Assembly: GCA_030849805.1 (NCBI GenBank) | Contig: JASANZ010002195.1 | Location: forward strand, 1-64,000 | Direction: 5' to 3' | From: Sergeia podlipaevii | Taxonomy: Eukaryota; Euglenozoa; Kinetoplastea; Trypanosomatida; Trypanosomatidae | DNA length: 64,000 bases | Shown: positions 19,854 to 29,475 of the stretch, piece after piece | Layout of the letters: every line of letters begins with the position of its first letter | Numbering within the stretch: position 1 is the first letter of the stretch | The notes under the pieces: model-generated | What the model was told of the DNA's origin: nothing | Databases searched by the model: none | The model's input: the letters and a program-made list of their open reading frames with translations, nothing else | Program-made: the position numbers and the translations under genes

Positions 19854-20444
19854 TCAGTACGCGTTGGGGTTCATCTTCTTGGCGTATTCCATCTCCTTGC
19901 GCAGGTGCCCCATCTCCTCCTCAGTCCACTCGTTCTTCATGTGAAGGAACTGGCGAATGCTCTCAGCCCCGGCCATGATATCCGGAGCGGCTTTGGCAAT
20001 CTCGTCAATACGGCAGAACAGATACGCGGCGCACAACGCAGTCAGCTCATCGAAGCGCAGACGAATCGATTGATTTAGCAGCTCGCGGATGTAGTCGCCA
20101 GCCTCTGCCGCCTTCACAAGCTCCATCTCCTCCGCGGTCACAATGTTCGACACGTGCTTCGTCAGCGGCCTCGGGATTTTTGTCGTCTTCTTGGTCATCT
20201 CCGCGTAGAACTTGATCGAGTCCAGCACCTCCTTGCTGCACTGCATGTGCTCCACGCTCAGCGGCTCGTCGTTGGTGCTTGGGTCCGGTTTAGACGACGG
20301 TAGATCCGGTATGTTGATGGCCGCAGCGTCGACGATCGCGTCAGCGGCCGACAGCGCCCTGAAGTACTTGGTGGCGACGTCTTCGCCAATCGCAACCGAG
20401 TAGCCGTCCGCGTTGGAAAGATTGACGTTGGTAGCCACGGACAT
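19854..20444 (-). CDS. SKP1-like protein, copy 1, 196 aa
   Basis: SKP1 links F-box proteins to the cullin in SCF ubiquitin ligases. Residues about 6-60 give the POZ-like N-terminus with an acidic, Pro-rich loop. Residues 66-125 hold the central helices. The C-terminal half holds the F-box-binding helices: ELLNQSIRLRFDELTALCAAYLFCRIDEIAKAAPDIMAG corresponds to the SKP1 LLDLTC-CKTVANMIKGKTPEEI region, and NEWTEEEMGHLRKEMEYA to the NDFTxEEExxVRxENxW tail. Length is slightly above the usual 160-165. The next gene right is a paralogue that shares an identical 61-bp 3' block with this one. Whether this is the housekeeping SKP1 or a divergent member cannot be told here. Confidence 0.87.
   Translation of the reverse strand: MSVATNVNLSNADGYSVAIGEDVATKYFRALSAADAIVDAAAINIPDLPSSKPDPSTNDEPLSVEHMQCSKEVLDSIKFYAEMTKKTTKIPRPLTKHVSNIVTAEEMELVKAAEAGDYIRELLNQSIRLRFDELTALCAAYLFCRIDEIAKAAPDIMAGAESIRQFLHMKNEWTEEEMGHLRKEMEYAKKMNPNAY
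19876..19936 (-). repeat. 61-bp block identical to 21290-21350 in the neighbouring SKP1-like gene
   Basis: Base-for-base identity over 61 bp encodes the C-terminal NEWTEEEMGHLRKEMEYAK region. The flanking coding sequence of the two genes is clearly diverged, including third codon positions. The partner block lies 1.4 kb away in the same orientation. Confidence 0.9.
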
Positions 20445-21267
20445 TGTGCAGCGAGGAGAGCAAGTGAAGCTTGGTATGTACGTATGTATGTATATGTATG
20501 GATTAATGTGTGTGTGCGTGTATTAGAAATGTTGCACGTTACTTTATCCAGTGTGAGTAGCAAAGGAGGGTGGTGAAACTATACATGTAGAGAGGGAAAG
20601 AATGTGGGAGAGAGACGCGGATGCGGGAGTAAAAAAAAAAAAACGAACAGGGAGGATGGACGAAGAACAAATAAACAACAACAAAAACATATTAAGTCCG
20701 GAAAGATGAGGAAAAGGTACATGTTCACAGTAGAAGTGAATACGCTCACGGTGCACGACTTGTCTAGCAAGGACCGTGCTGAATTCTTTTTTTAATTTTT
20801 TTTCCCTTGTCAGAGTTAATGAAAAGATAGTGTAATGTTCCTTGCTATGAGTGGTTGATATGGGAGAATGCCTTTTCCTTTGTGGTTTTTTTCGCTTTAG
20901 TTGCTGTTGGGGATCGTAGTGGTTTGTGGAATGCCCAGAATCATCTCGTATATGTCCATACATAAAACGTTTAAAAAGGCAAACAATACAGCTATATTGA
21001 CGATGATAATGACGATGATAATGACGATGATAATGATAAAAACTGATCCGTCCCTCCCCCCTCTCTACTTGGTGTGTCTCACTTTCACAATTTTCATTTT
21101 TTTCTTCCTGGTTCTTTCTGCCCCTTCATATCGTAATAAAGATGCGGAAAACAAAAAGTGAAGTTGAAAAAAAAATAGTAATAGTGAACACACGCACACA
21201 CAAACACACACACACCTACACGTATCCAAAATGAGATAGTGGTCATGGGAATATATATATAACGACA
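20445..21267. other. Spacer between SKP1-like genes 1 and 2
   Basis: Contains the leader of gene 1 with short GTAT repeats near 20473-20497, a 12-bp repeat at 21001-21036 (listed separately), and an AC-rich stretch near 21188-21216. A 139-codon minus-strand frame at 20544-20963 was considered and rejected as non-coding. Confidence 0.7.
21001..21036. repeat. 12-bp tandem repeat, three units
   Basis: The unit CGATGATAATGA repeats three times without error in the 3' UTR region of SKP1-like gene 2, followed by a partial unit. Confidence 0.9.
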
Positions 21268-21888
21268 CTAGAATACATTTGGATCGACATTCTTGGCGTA
21301 TTCCATCTCCTTGCGCAGGTGCCCCATCTCCTCCTCAGTCCACTCGTTCTCCATCTGAAGATAGTCTCTTATGTGCTCCGCACCAGTCATGATATCTGGT
21401 GCGGCACGCGCAATCTCGTCAATGCGGGAACTGATGTACGCGGAGCACAAGTTCTCTAGCTGCTTGAATTTCAAAAATGTTGCAAAGTCGAGGAGGCTTA
21501 GGTGACACTGACTTGCTTCAACCCTCTGCATGAACTCCTTCTCGTCTGCTGTCACACACTGGTCGAAATGACAGACAAGTGGCTTAGGGATGTTCGCGGT
21601 GCGCTTGTTCTCAGAAAGCATTGCATATTCACGCGCAGCTAGCAGCACCTCCTTGTCGTACTCAAGGTCACTAAACTTGAGCTGCTCCGTACTCTCATCT
21701 TCCGCTTCCTGCTCCCCTGCCTGCTGATCGGTGGTTGCATTTCCGTCGCGTTGAGAGGCGAGACCGTCCCTGGCGACATCCGCCACGGCGTCGGCGTCTG
21801 CGAGAACTCTGAACAACTTCTTCGCAATATTTAACGGAACGGTGACGGCTTCACCATCCACATTCTCAAAGCACACTTCCTGTGACAT
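21268..21888 (-). CDS. SKP1-like protein, copy 2, 206 aa
   Basis: Paralogue of the gene at 19854-20444, with the same domain order: a POZ-like start (VCFENVDGEAVTVPLNIAKKLFRVLADADAV), an acidic Gln/Glu loop (about 45-75), central helices (KEVLLAAREYAMLSENKRTANIPKPL) and the F-box-binding C-terminus (FLKFKQLENLCSAYISSRIDEIARAAPDIMTGAEHI). The last helix is encoded by a 61-bp stretch identical to copy 1. Elsewhere the two proteins are only moderately similar, so the duplication is old and the block was probably homogenised later. The start is the first ATG. A sense-strand pyrimidine tract lies about 70-80 nt upstream. Confidence 0.87.
   Translation of the reverse strand: MSQEVCFENVDGEAVTVPLNIAKKLFRVLADADAVADVARDGLASQRDGNATTDQQAGEQEAEDESTEQLKFSDLEYDKEVLLAAREYAMLSENKRTANIPKPLVCHFDQCVTADEKEFMQRVEASQCHLSLLDFATFLKFKQLENLCSAYISSRIDEIARAAPDIMTGAEHIRDYLQMENEWTEEEMGHLRKEMEYAKNVDPNVF
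21290..21350 (-). repeat. 61-bp block identical to 19876-19936
   Basis: Partner of the block in SKP1-like gene 1. The identity ends sharply at both ends inside the coding region. Confidence 0.9.
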
Positions 21889-22483
21889 GCTTTGTTTACT
21901 TTTAAATAAAAATACCCTGAACTATATATATATTAGAAAACAATAATAATAATAACGAAAAGAAAAAAAAATGTAATCCGATGCTAAAAGAGAGAAAATA
22001 AAGGAGTTAGGTCACTTCGATTGACCTTTTTCTATCTTTCCCTCGCTGTATAAATGTAGTACTTAATGGAGTAGTGAAGAAGCAAAAAAAAAAAACCAAT
22101 GTATTTATTGAGGGCCTAAATAGTAGACTAATCTTTCCTTTCCTTTCCTTCTCTCTTCTTTGTCTTTTTGACTGATTTCCTTCACAAACACACACACACG
22201 CAATATATATATATATATTTGTGTTTGAAAATTCGGGCAAGACTAAGAAAATGAAGTAAAACGATAAAATCGCAAGAGGAAGAAGAGGGGGGGGGGAGTG
22301 CAGGTACATATATGCAATTAAAAACAACAACACTGACCGCAACAATATATACATGCTTTACATTACCTCCATGTATTTGCGCCAATGTGCGTGCATGCAT
22401 GCGGATGCGTGTATCTTTTTCGAAAGCGATACCCGCCACCTCAAGGCTGTGGCACCCTACTTATCTGCTTTAGATATTTATCA

Positions 22484-22515
<32 letters not shown>

Positions 22516-23020
22516 ACACATGGAGTGGAAGGGGGAAGGCAATAGACAAGGCGATGAGGTGGCAGTTTTATTATGTATAACCATCACCGCACGCAGTCTT
22601 CTTTTTCTCCTTTAGGTGCTTTTCTTCTTAAAAAGTGCTCTCTCTCTCTATATGTATATATATATGAAACGGCAATGCAAGTTCAGAGACATCAACCACA
22701 CACAAAAACAAAAAACAAAACAAACAAATATTACAACACACGTGCGCACGAGTGAAGAGGAGAGGGATGCTTTATCATTACACCTCAAGCACGATAAATA
22801 CAACAATAGCAACTAAAAAAAAAAAAACGATACATCATTTTTTTTTCTTTTTTTTTTTTTCATCACACAACACCATTGAAGAGACAGCACCTTCTATGCA
22901 ATTTTGCCCATCTCCCCCCTCTGACTCATCTCCCTCTCTCTCTCTCGCTTGTTCTTTTGTCTTTTCCCTGCTCTCTACACTTCCAACTGGCAACCAGCTT
23001 CACTATTATTATTATTATTA
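21889..23020. other. Spacer between SKP1-like genes 2 and 3
   Basis: Holds the leader of gene 2, whose likely acceptor is a sense pyrimidine tract at 21957-21971 followed by AG at 21923-21922. It also has a TA run near 22203-22218, a (CA)n tract at 22483-22520 and a strongly CT-rich plus-strand block at 22911-22980. ATT triplets run up to the stop codon of gene 3. No gene is supported. Confidence 0.7.
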
Positions 23021-25567
23021 TCATTCCTCTTCGTTTGCTGGCCATTCATTTTCGACCTTGAGACAGTCCATCTCGCGTCGTGTCCAGTCTCCTTGCACCT
23101 TAAAGCACTGCCGTATCAAGTGGGCAGCCGCAAAGTTATCTTCAGCTCCGTACGCTGCACGGATCATGTAATCCGCCATCCACGCTAGACATAACTCGCG
23201 CAGACTACCAATTTGGAGCAGCGTAGCCGCTGCCATGACCTTTGTAAGCCGCGAGACACCCCCAGTCGAGGCGATGGGCATCAAGACAGCGCGACGCACG
23301 TCTTCACTACCCAGTGAGGATCCCGGATAGCAATAGAATAAACTCGGGCACACTTCGCGCGCAGCCTTAGCAGCCTCCACTGTGCCCTCAGGAGATGAAA
23401 GAAGACGAGTATAGAGAAAGTCACATTCCCAAGAGGAGAGCAGTGAGGCCAGAGGTGCGGTGAGCGGAATGGGTAGCGCCGTCGGTGCATCGTCGCTCCA
23501 GCAGCTGCTAGTAGGCGAAGAGTGGGCAAGGGCAAAATGATCAATGTACTCCACGCAGAGTGCGATGGACTCGCTGCTAAGCGCCACCACAGCTGACGTT
23601 GTTGTTGTTGTTGTTGTTGCTGCTGCTGCTGCTTTTGATGATGCGACTGACGAAGATGGCGAGGTGGATGTCTTGCGAGTAGCAGAGCTGCCGCTGCTTG
23701 AAGCTTCTCCCTTTACGCCGTTACGGACTGCTCCACAACCCCGCTCTCTACCCTTTTCCCTCTCACTACGCTTGGCTTCATGCCCGAAGGGATTTAGGAG
23801 GTCCACCACGATACCCTCAGAGGTGATGGCTGCGTTCTGGTACACGACCACACCATTGCTATTTACGCTGTATAGGGGAGGAGCTGCAGAGCCATTGCTA
23901 AGCGGCTTGCCTGCCCCTGGCGGGGTACACTTTGCTGCCTTTGGGGATGCTGCTGCTCCTCCTCCTCCGTTTGTACTAGAGATTTGCCCCAGAAATAGAG
24001 AAGAAGGCGAGTTCGATGGTGATAGTGCCGTCCCTCCCGTTGCGGCTGAGGTAGGTGAAACGGCCTTGTCAGGCACTGCACCAACCAGCGAAAGTGGAGG
24101 TGAAGCCATGAGCACAAGTCCGTCATCCCCGTCAATCATGCAGGGGGTGCGGGAGTGCAAGCTGGCGGGAGAGATCCAATCGGGACTCATGTCCACTGGG
24201 CTCATGGAGGACTTTGGGGTGATGGTGGAGTTAGCACTACCACCGTTGTGCTTCTCACTACTTGGATTGCTTCCACTACCAGCACCCACATCCACGTCGT
24301 CATCCTCATCCTCGTTATTCTGGCCGCCATTTTCTCTATCAGGGTTGTGAGCGTCATTGCTGTCACTGCCGCCACTACTGCCAAGTGTTCCTCGCTTGGA
24401 TGGTGAAGGAGGAGGCTCGGCGACTACTAGGATCGTGGTGGCCGCGGCTGTGTTGATGGAGAGCCCGGCACGAGGATCCACTCTGCGACAATCGCTGTTG
24501 TAAGAGGAGACACCAGAGGAAGGGGTACGCTGGGCACTGTAGTAGCCAACCTCCTCTTGTTCGTCTCCATTCGCAACACTATTCAGAAAATCATCCTCAC
24601 CGTCGCTACTGTCCTCCTTCTCCCCCGTATCGTCCTCACCCTTGCGGTTGTGTCGTGGCTTCACCGCAGCAACAGTGGGCGGGGTTTCGCTAGGAGATGC
24701 ACTTAGAGAGATGTCAGGGAGATCAGGTGTTTCCCGATCTTTAAGATTTTCATCGTCAGTGCTATCGTCGCCGTTTCTGGATGCATGGCTCTCAGCTCTT
24801 TCTTTTTCCCCTGCGTTGTCCTCGTCTTCCTCGTCCTCCTCCTCCAGCGTGCTTGGCGTCGAGCAGTCATCGCGCGACATGGCGGTGCTGGGCCCACTAC
24901 GTGTCCTGCTGCTATCTGCGCCACAAGGGTGACTTTGAGAAGTGGGTGAAGGCTTACTAGACTGAGAAGCCTCTTCTCCTACCACTGTGCCGTTGTTCTT
25001 GCCGCTACCGCTATGATGAAGATGACCATTATCGTCGTTGTCTTCCTTGTTGGTACTGCCAACGTTGTTGCTAACGCCTTTCAGCCCCTCGCTGCTGCTG
25101 CTGCTGTGCTCGGTGCCCTTCTCTTTATTGTGATCCACTTCTTCTTCCTTCTCCTCATCATCCTCTGGTCTTACGCTCATCATCAATCGCACCCGAGAGC
25201 CAGCACTCATGGCGGCCGGTCCTACCTCTGGCTCGTCTCCCACCATGCTGATACTATGAGTCTGACTACTCTCGCCATCAAAGCATTCGTCAATATCAGG
25301 AGTGGCATCGGAGTCCTCATCCTCGCCGTCTTCGTCATCGTCCTCGTCATCCGTTTCCTTTTGGTAACGATGAATGCGGCCGTCATCATCATCGTAGTAA
25401 TCATCATCGTCGTCCTCATCGCTAGGTGTCTGTGGAGGAGCATGCTTAGCAGTCCAGACCTCAAGAGCACCGCGCAGCAGCGCTGAATACCCGGCGGCAT
25501 GCTCAGAGATGTGGAACTCCTCACCATCACTGGAGACAATAATAATAGATGGGGATGTGGACGACAT
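23021..25567 (-). CDS. SKP1-like protein with a very large disordered insertion, 848 aa
   Basis: The first 41 residues look like the start of a SKP1 POZ fold (SIIIVSSDGEEFHISEHAA, then a helix ending LEVWTAK). Residues about 663-848 resume the fold: SESIALCVEYIDHFALAHS matches the SKP1 strand-helix before the HHKD loop, and the C-terminal LLQIGSLRELCLAWMADYMIRAA ... GDWTRREMDCLKVENEW matches the F-box-binding helices. Between them lie about 620 residues of acidic, Ser/Gly/Asn-rich low-complexity sequence with Asp/Glu runs. The insertion sits where SKP1 normally has its short acidic loop. The open frame reaches 25627 but only from a TTG; 25567 is the first ATG. The protein could act as a specialised SCF adaptor, but that is inference. 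Confidence 0.82.
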   Translation of the reverse strand: MSSTSPSIIIVSSDGEEFHISEHAAGYSALLRGALEVWTAKHAPPQTPSDEDDDDDYYDDDDGRIHRYQKETDDEDDDEDGEDEDSDATPDIDECFDGESSQTHSISMVGDEPEVGPAAMSAGSRVRLMMSVRPEDDEEKEEEVDHNKEKGTEHSSSSSEGLKGVSNNVGSTNKEDNDDNGHLHHSGSGKNNGTVVGEEASQSSKPSPTSQSHPCGADSSRTRSGPSTAMSRDDCSTPSTLEEEDEEDEDNAGEKERAESHASRNGDDSTDDENLKDRETPDLPDISLSASPSETPPTVAAVKPRHNRKGEDDTGEKEDSSDGEDDFLNSVANGDEQEEVGYYSAQRTPSSGVSSYNSDCRRVDPRAGLSINTAAATTILVVAEPPPSPSKRGTLGSSGGSDSNDAHNPDRENGGQNNEDEDDDVDVGAGSGSNPSSEKHNGGSANSTITPKSSMSPVDMSPDWISPASLHSRTPCMIDGDDGLVLMASPPLSLVGAVPDKAVSPTSAATGGTALSPSNSPSSLFLGQISSTNGGGGAAASPKAAKCTPPGAGKPLSNGSAAPPLYSVNSNGVVVYQNAAITSEGIVVDLLNPFGHEAKRSEREKGRERGCGAVRNGVKGEASSSGSSATRKTSTSPSSSVASSKAAAAATTTTTTTSAVVALSSESIALCVEYIDHFALAHSSPTSSCWSDDAPTALPIPLTAPLASLLSSWECDFLYTRLLSSPEGTVEAAKAAREVCPSLFYCYPGSSLGSEDVRRAVLMPIASTGGVSRLTKVMAAATLLQIGSLRELCLAWMADYMIRAAYGAEDNFAAAHLIRQCFKVQGDWTRREMDCLKVENEWPANEEE

Positions 25568-27144
25568 TTTTTTTTCTTTTACAACAAACAAACAAACAAA
25601 CGCACAAACAAATAACAGCAGCTGCAACTGAAATATGATTATAGTAAAAAAAAAAACAGGAGAACAACTGCTTTAAAATGTTAATATTAGCACGTTACAC
25701 TGCCTGATTGACTATCTCTCTCTCTCTCTATATATATATAGATATTAAAAATATTTTATCGAGTATCGTGTGTAGAACAGGATTGTGATGAGATCGTTTA
25801 ACTCAGCAGATAATCTACTCTTTCTATTTTTCTACACGAGTTTTCCCTTTTCCCTACTCTCTTTATTTCCCCCTTTCTTCTTTTTTTTTTTTTGAATAGA
25901 TACAAAAAAAAATTCTTTCTTGATCTCACAGCGTCTTCTAGCAATGTACCTTTCTTATAGTTACGAAAAAGGAAAAAAAAAAAAAGAAAAAGCGAAGAAA
26001 AGAAAGGAAAAGAAAGAAAAAAAATGTATCTTTTTTTTTGGGCTCACACTTGCACACTTCTCCCCCTGCCTCTGTAAGCTCTTCAAAATTTGTTTGTATC
26101 TATTTCCCTCTAAACCTTACAGAAGGGAGAAAAACAACAACAACAAAGCAACAACAGCAGAGGGGGGGGGGGGTGGGTGGAAATATGAAAAGAAACAATC
26201 AAACAAGCAAGCAAAAAAAAAAAAAAAATGAGCCTTATGTCCTTGTTCTATATATATTCCTCTTTTGCACTTTCTTGACGAGGCAACCACCACCACCACA
26301 GCAGTTGCACTATACAAAAGAACAAAAAAAAGAAAAAGAGAGAAAACACACACACACACACACGGATGCCAGCTAGCTGTATATGTAAGAAATCTGAAAA
26401 CACAGATGAAAATATTGACAAGAGGAAAAAAAAAAAGGAAAAAGCTACACAAATTCTAAAAAAAAAAAAATTGTGAAAAGGAGAAAAAGTAAACAGAAAT
26501 ATATATGAAAATAAAATGAAATAAAATAGAGGTAAACAAGCAACGCAAGATGCACACACTCACACACACACACAGACACACTATAGCTGATGTGTTTTAG
26601 CAAGCGAAACAGGTAAAAAAAGAATAATAGTAGTAGTAATAAGTTACTTTCTTGAGGTTGTGCAAGCGTTGGGTGACGCACACCTAGAGCACTATTTTAA
26701 TGCTTTTAGTTTGTAATATATATTATAAAAAAAACACAAAAAAATCAATTGTGAGATGAAGACATAAATAGAGGTACATAAAGTAGATGTAAGCGTTGAA
26801 TCAGTAGCGCATTGACACTTCCTAAAAACGTAGAAGCAAGAGACCTCCATATATATAGAGAGAGAGAGCTCACGGATATTGTGTGAAACACCGTACCTGT
26901 ATCGTCCTTTTCATATCTTCCATATTTTTTTTTGTAACTAACTAAAAACAAAAAACAAAAATACACTACCACCACAACAACACCACCACCAAAGACAACG
27001 TTATGGTAAACCATCTTTGTCATAGCTCCTTTCTTGTCATTCCTCATCAGCTTCACACACACACACAGAGAAAAAAGAAAAAAAAATGTATATATATATA
27101 TATATATATATTGAGGCTCCCCCCTCTCGTCCTCTTGTGTCGTG
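25568..27144. other. Intergenic spacer
   Basis: A 1.58 kb A-rich spacer with a (CAAA)n stretch in the leader (about 25583-25601), a TA run near 25731-25740, a G-run near 26163-26172, AC runs near 26347-26362 and 26558-26572 and a (TA)n run at 27088-27112. Frames in both directions are repeat translations. Confidence 0.7.
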
Positions 27145-29124
27145 TCATGCTCCATCATTCAGAAGAGAGAGCAGGTTACGATGCCGATGGGAGTCTCCTA
27201 GCAGGTGCCACTGAAGCTCTCCACTCCGCACGTAATATTCCGCGACGGCAGTTACTTCAGAGCGTGTGCCCTCCTCCTCCTCTTCCGTACTGTTGCTGGT
27301 GCTTCGTGTCACTGCTGCCGTTGCAGCAGCACTTCGCGTGCCAGGTCGATGATACACTGTAAGGACACCCGATGCGAGGGGTGTGGCAAACCGCTGCACG
27401 TGATTCTCCATCCAGTTTCGCAGGCTCCGTAGCTCTCCGGCACTGCCGCACTGATCATCGTCCTCGTCCTCCTCCCCCTCTTCATAAAAGTCGCTGTCGT
27501 CACTGTCATCTCTGAAGAAATTGTCAAGCTCATCTTCATCGTCAGAGTTTCTGCGCCGGCGACGATGATGGGAGGGGGTGCGCTGTTGCTGCTGCTGCCG
27601 GGCAGCCTTTCTCTGATGCACGTACAGTGCGCGATCGCCTCCTCCTCTCCTGCCAGCAGTGCCACTGCTGCCAACTCCCATTGGCGCCGATGACGACTGG
27701 GTTGCGCTTGCAGTGCTGGTCATGGGGTACTGCAGGGCCACTGCAGCAAGAGTAGCCACACAGAGCCGGGCAGGATACACAAGCGAGGTCATCGCATCTT
27801 CCACTGTCGCCACCGCAGGCCCGGCAGTGGTACCACTACGCACAGCCGCCACCTCCTCCTCTGCGCAAAGTAGAATATATCGCAGAGTACGAGTGAGTAC
27901 TCCAACGGGCACTTCATTGGTTGCGAAGGATAGCGCCTGATCACGGGTTGCCACAAGGCACACCTCACTGAAGAACACTTCCGCAAGTATCTCAAGTTGC
28001 CTCTGCAGACTCCCCATCATTTCCTCCTGATGGGCTTCCCTCTCGTTGATAAGGACACTCTCATCGGCTTTTTCATGACTTTTCTTTTGTGATTCCTCTC
28101 CAGTGTTCAGCTCTTTCCCTTTGCTATCACTAGTACCACTGCAAGAGGGCGGATGCCTCATTGGTGTCATGTTCAGAACCGCGCGGGTGTGTGCGGCGAG
28201 ACTGACGGAGTGGGTACCTGGTGTGGTGACCACTTCCTTGATGTGGTTGAGCCACTGATGCGTAAATGTTTCGATGGAAAGAACAGCCCCCGCAGCTCTC
28301 GCCCCTTCTGCGTGGTATCCTTCCCCGCCTTCTTTTTGCTCTTCATGTTGATTCCCCTCGAGGACGGCCTCGCCACTGCCGTCCCAACGCCTGCACGCAA
28401 TGCCATAGATGGCTGCCCAGGCACAGTACAACCGAGACGTAGAGGCAAGCTTCGATAGAGCAGTGTGAAGTGTCCGTGGCACCATGTTTGGCAACAATAA
28501 CGGTAAGAAGGTTGTGTGGAAGTTCCCTTGATAAGCGTTTTGCAATACAGACGCCGTGGTGCTTACGGTACTGCTGCCGCCCTCGCTTCTTGCTAGCTGC
28601 TGTTCTACTCGCTGCTGACGCCACGGGGTAGGCGTGAGGGCCGTGTGAGGCAGCTCCAGAAGCTGTGCGGCTGGAACACCATTGAAGAAGCCACCAAGGC
28701 CACTACTACTGCTATCGGCAGCACTCCCTTGTGCTTTATCCTTCTTCTTCTTGTAGAGTTCCTTGGCACCGCCTACATCCATGCCTTCGCTTCCAAAGTC
28801 AATGACCACAGCGGAGTCGCTCCTGCTCTCTGCGTCTTCTTCGTCGTCGGCGCTGCAGGATGGGGAGGCGCGTTCTGCGGAGGTAACGCACCGTTCTGAC
28901 ACAGGTGACAACGCCAAAAGTCGTACCCACTGGCTGAGTGTTTCCTCAAGGGAAGTCACTTGCTCTTCTGCTAGTAGCGAGGGTAGTACCTGCTGCTGCT
29001 GCTGCTGCGGCGTTTTGAATGTGGTGGAGCCTGGTAGTGCTGTCACACGTGCCTCACGTGCAAGGGCAAGAAAAGTCTCTAAGAATTGTTCATGTGCTGG
29101 TCGTAGCTGCGGTAGTACGTCCAT
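27145..29124 (-). CDS. Unrecognised protein with acidic C-terminal region, 659 aa
   Basis: No family is recognised. Residues 1-80 are helical with a Gln run (about 39-44). Residues about 95-150 are acidic and then Lys-rich. Residues about 155-480 look globular and alpha-helical, for example NFHTTFLPLLLPNMVPRTLHTALSKLASTSRLYCAWAAIYGIA and a Leu-rich helix around LRYILLCAEEEVAAV. A Gln/Arg/His-rich basic patch is followed by an acidic run (DDSDDSDFYEEGEEDEDDD). The last 100 residues end in a compact segment (VAEYYVRSGELQWHLLGDS). No signal peptide or membrane segment is seen. The spacer to the next gene is only 351 bp, the shortest here. Confidence 0.82.
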   Translation of the reverse strand: MDVLPQLRPAHEQFLETFLALAREARVTALPGSTTFKTPQQQQQQVLPSLLAEEQVTSLEETLSQWVRLLALSPVSERCVTSAERASPSCSADDEEDAESRSDSAVVIDFGSEGMDVGGAKELYKKKKDKAQGSAADSSSSGLGGFFNGVPAAQLLELPHTALTPTPWRQQRVEQQLARSEGGSSTVSTTASVLQNAYQGNFHTTFLPLLLPNMVPRTLHTALSKLASTSRLYCAWAAIYGIACRRWDGSGEAVLEGNQHEEQKEGGEGYHAEGARAAGAVLSIETFTHQWLNHIKEVVTTPGTHSVSLAAHTRAVLNMTPMRHPPSCSGTSDSKGKELNTGEESQKKSHEKADESVLINEREAHQEEMMGSLQRQLEILAEVFFSEVCLVATRDQALSFATNEVPVGVLTRTLRYILLCAEEEVAAVRSGTTAGPAVATVEDAMTSLVYPARLCVATLAAVALQYPMTSTASATQSSSAPMGVGSSGTAGRRGGGDRALYVHQRKAARQQQQQRTPSHHRRRRRNSDDEDELDNFFRDDSDDSDFYEEGEEDEDDDQCGSAGELRSLRNWMENHVQRFATPLASGVLTVYHRPGTRSAAATAAVTRSTSNSTEEEEEGTRSEVTAVAEYYVRSGELQWHLLGDSHRHRNLLSLLNDGA

Positions 29125-29475
29125 GTCAAGCTGGCTACAAGTGAGGGGGAAAAAAAAAAGAAAATACGAGAGAAATGGGAAAGAAAGATAATAATATCAA
29201 TTTCATAACAATTAATAAAGAACAAAAGTCCTCCTTTATGTGTACGTATGTGTACATGCTAGCAGTCCAGTGCATCTTCTGCATAGACTGGCACATTTCT
29301 TATTGCATGTTTTTTTTTTTTTGTTATCAGTTCTGTTCTCCTTTCTTCCTCACGTGATTTTTTTTTTTTTTTTGGTTCGTCTAAACACAGACAACAACAA
29401 AGAGCAATTCACGACTCACCCACCCCTTCTTGCCTTTTTCTCTCTCTCTCTGCTTAGCATCCCATGTGCGCACAC
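29125..29475. other. Short intergenic spacer
   Basis: T-runs near 29310-29321 and 29358-29374, and a CT-rich block at 29425-29453 just past the stop of the next gene. No gene. Confidence 0.7.

Noticed and set aside
20544..20963. 139-codon minus-strand frame between SKP1-like genes 1 and 2
   Set aside because: Composition matches the spacer, the translation is Phe/Ser/Leu-rich without a domain, and it covers the expected UTRs.
23544..24350. 268-codon plus-strand frame opposite the third SKP1-like gene
   Set aside because: It is the antisense reading of the low-complexity insertion (Val/Ala/Ser runs mirror the Asp/Asn/Thr runs of the real gene); all supported genes are on the minus strand.
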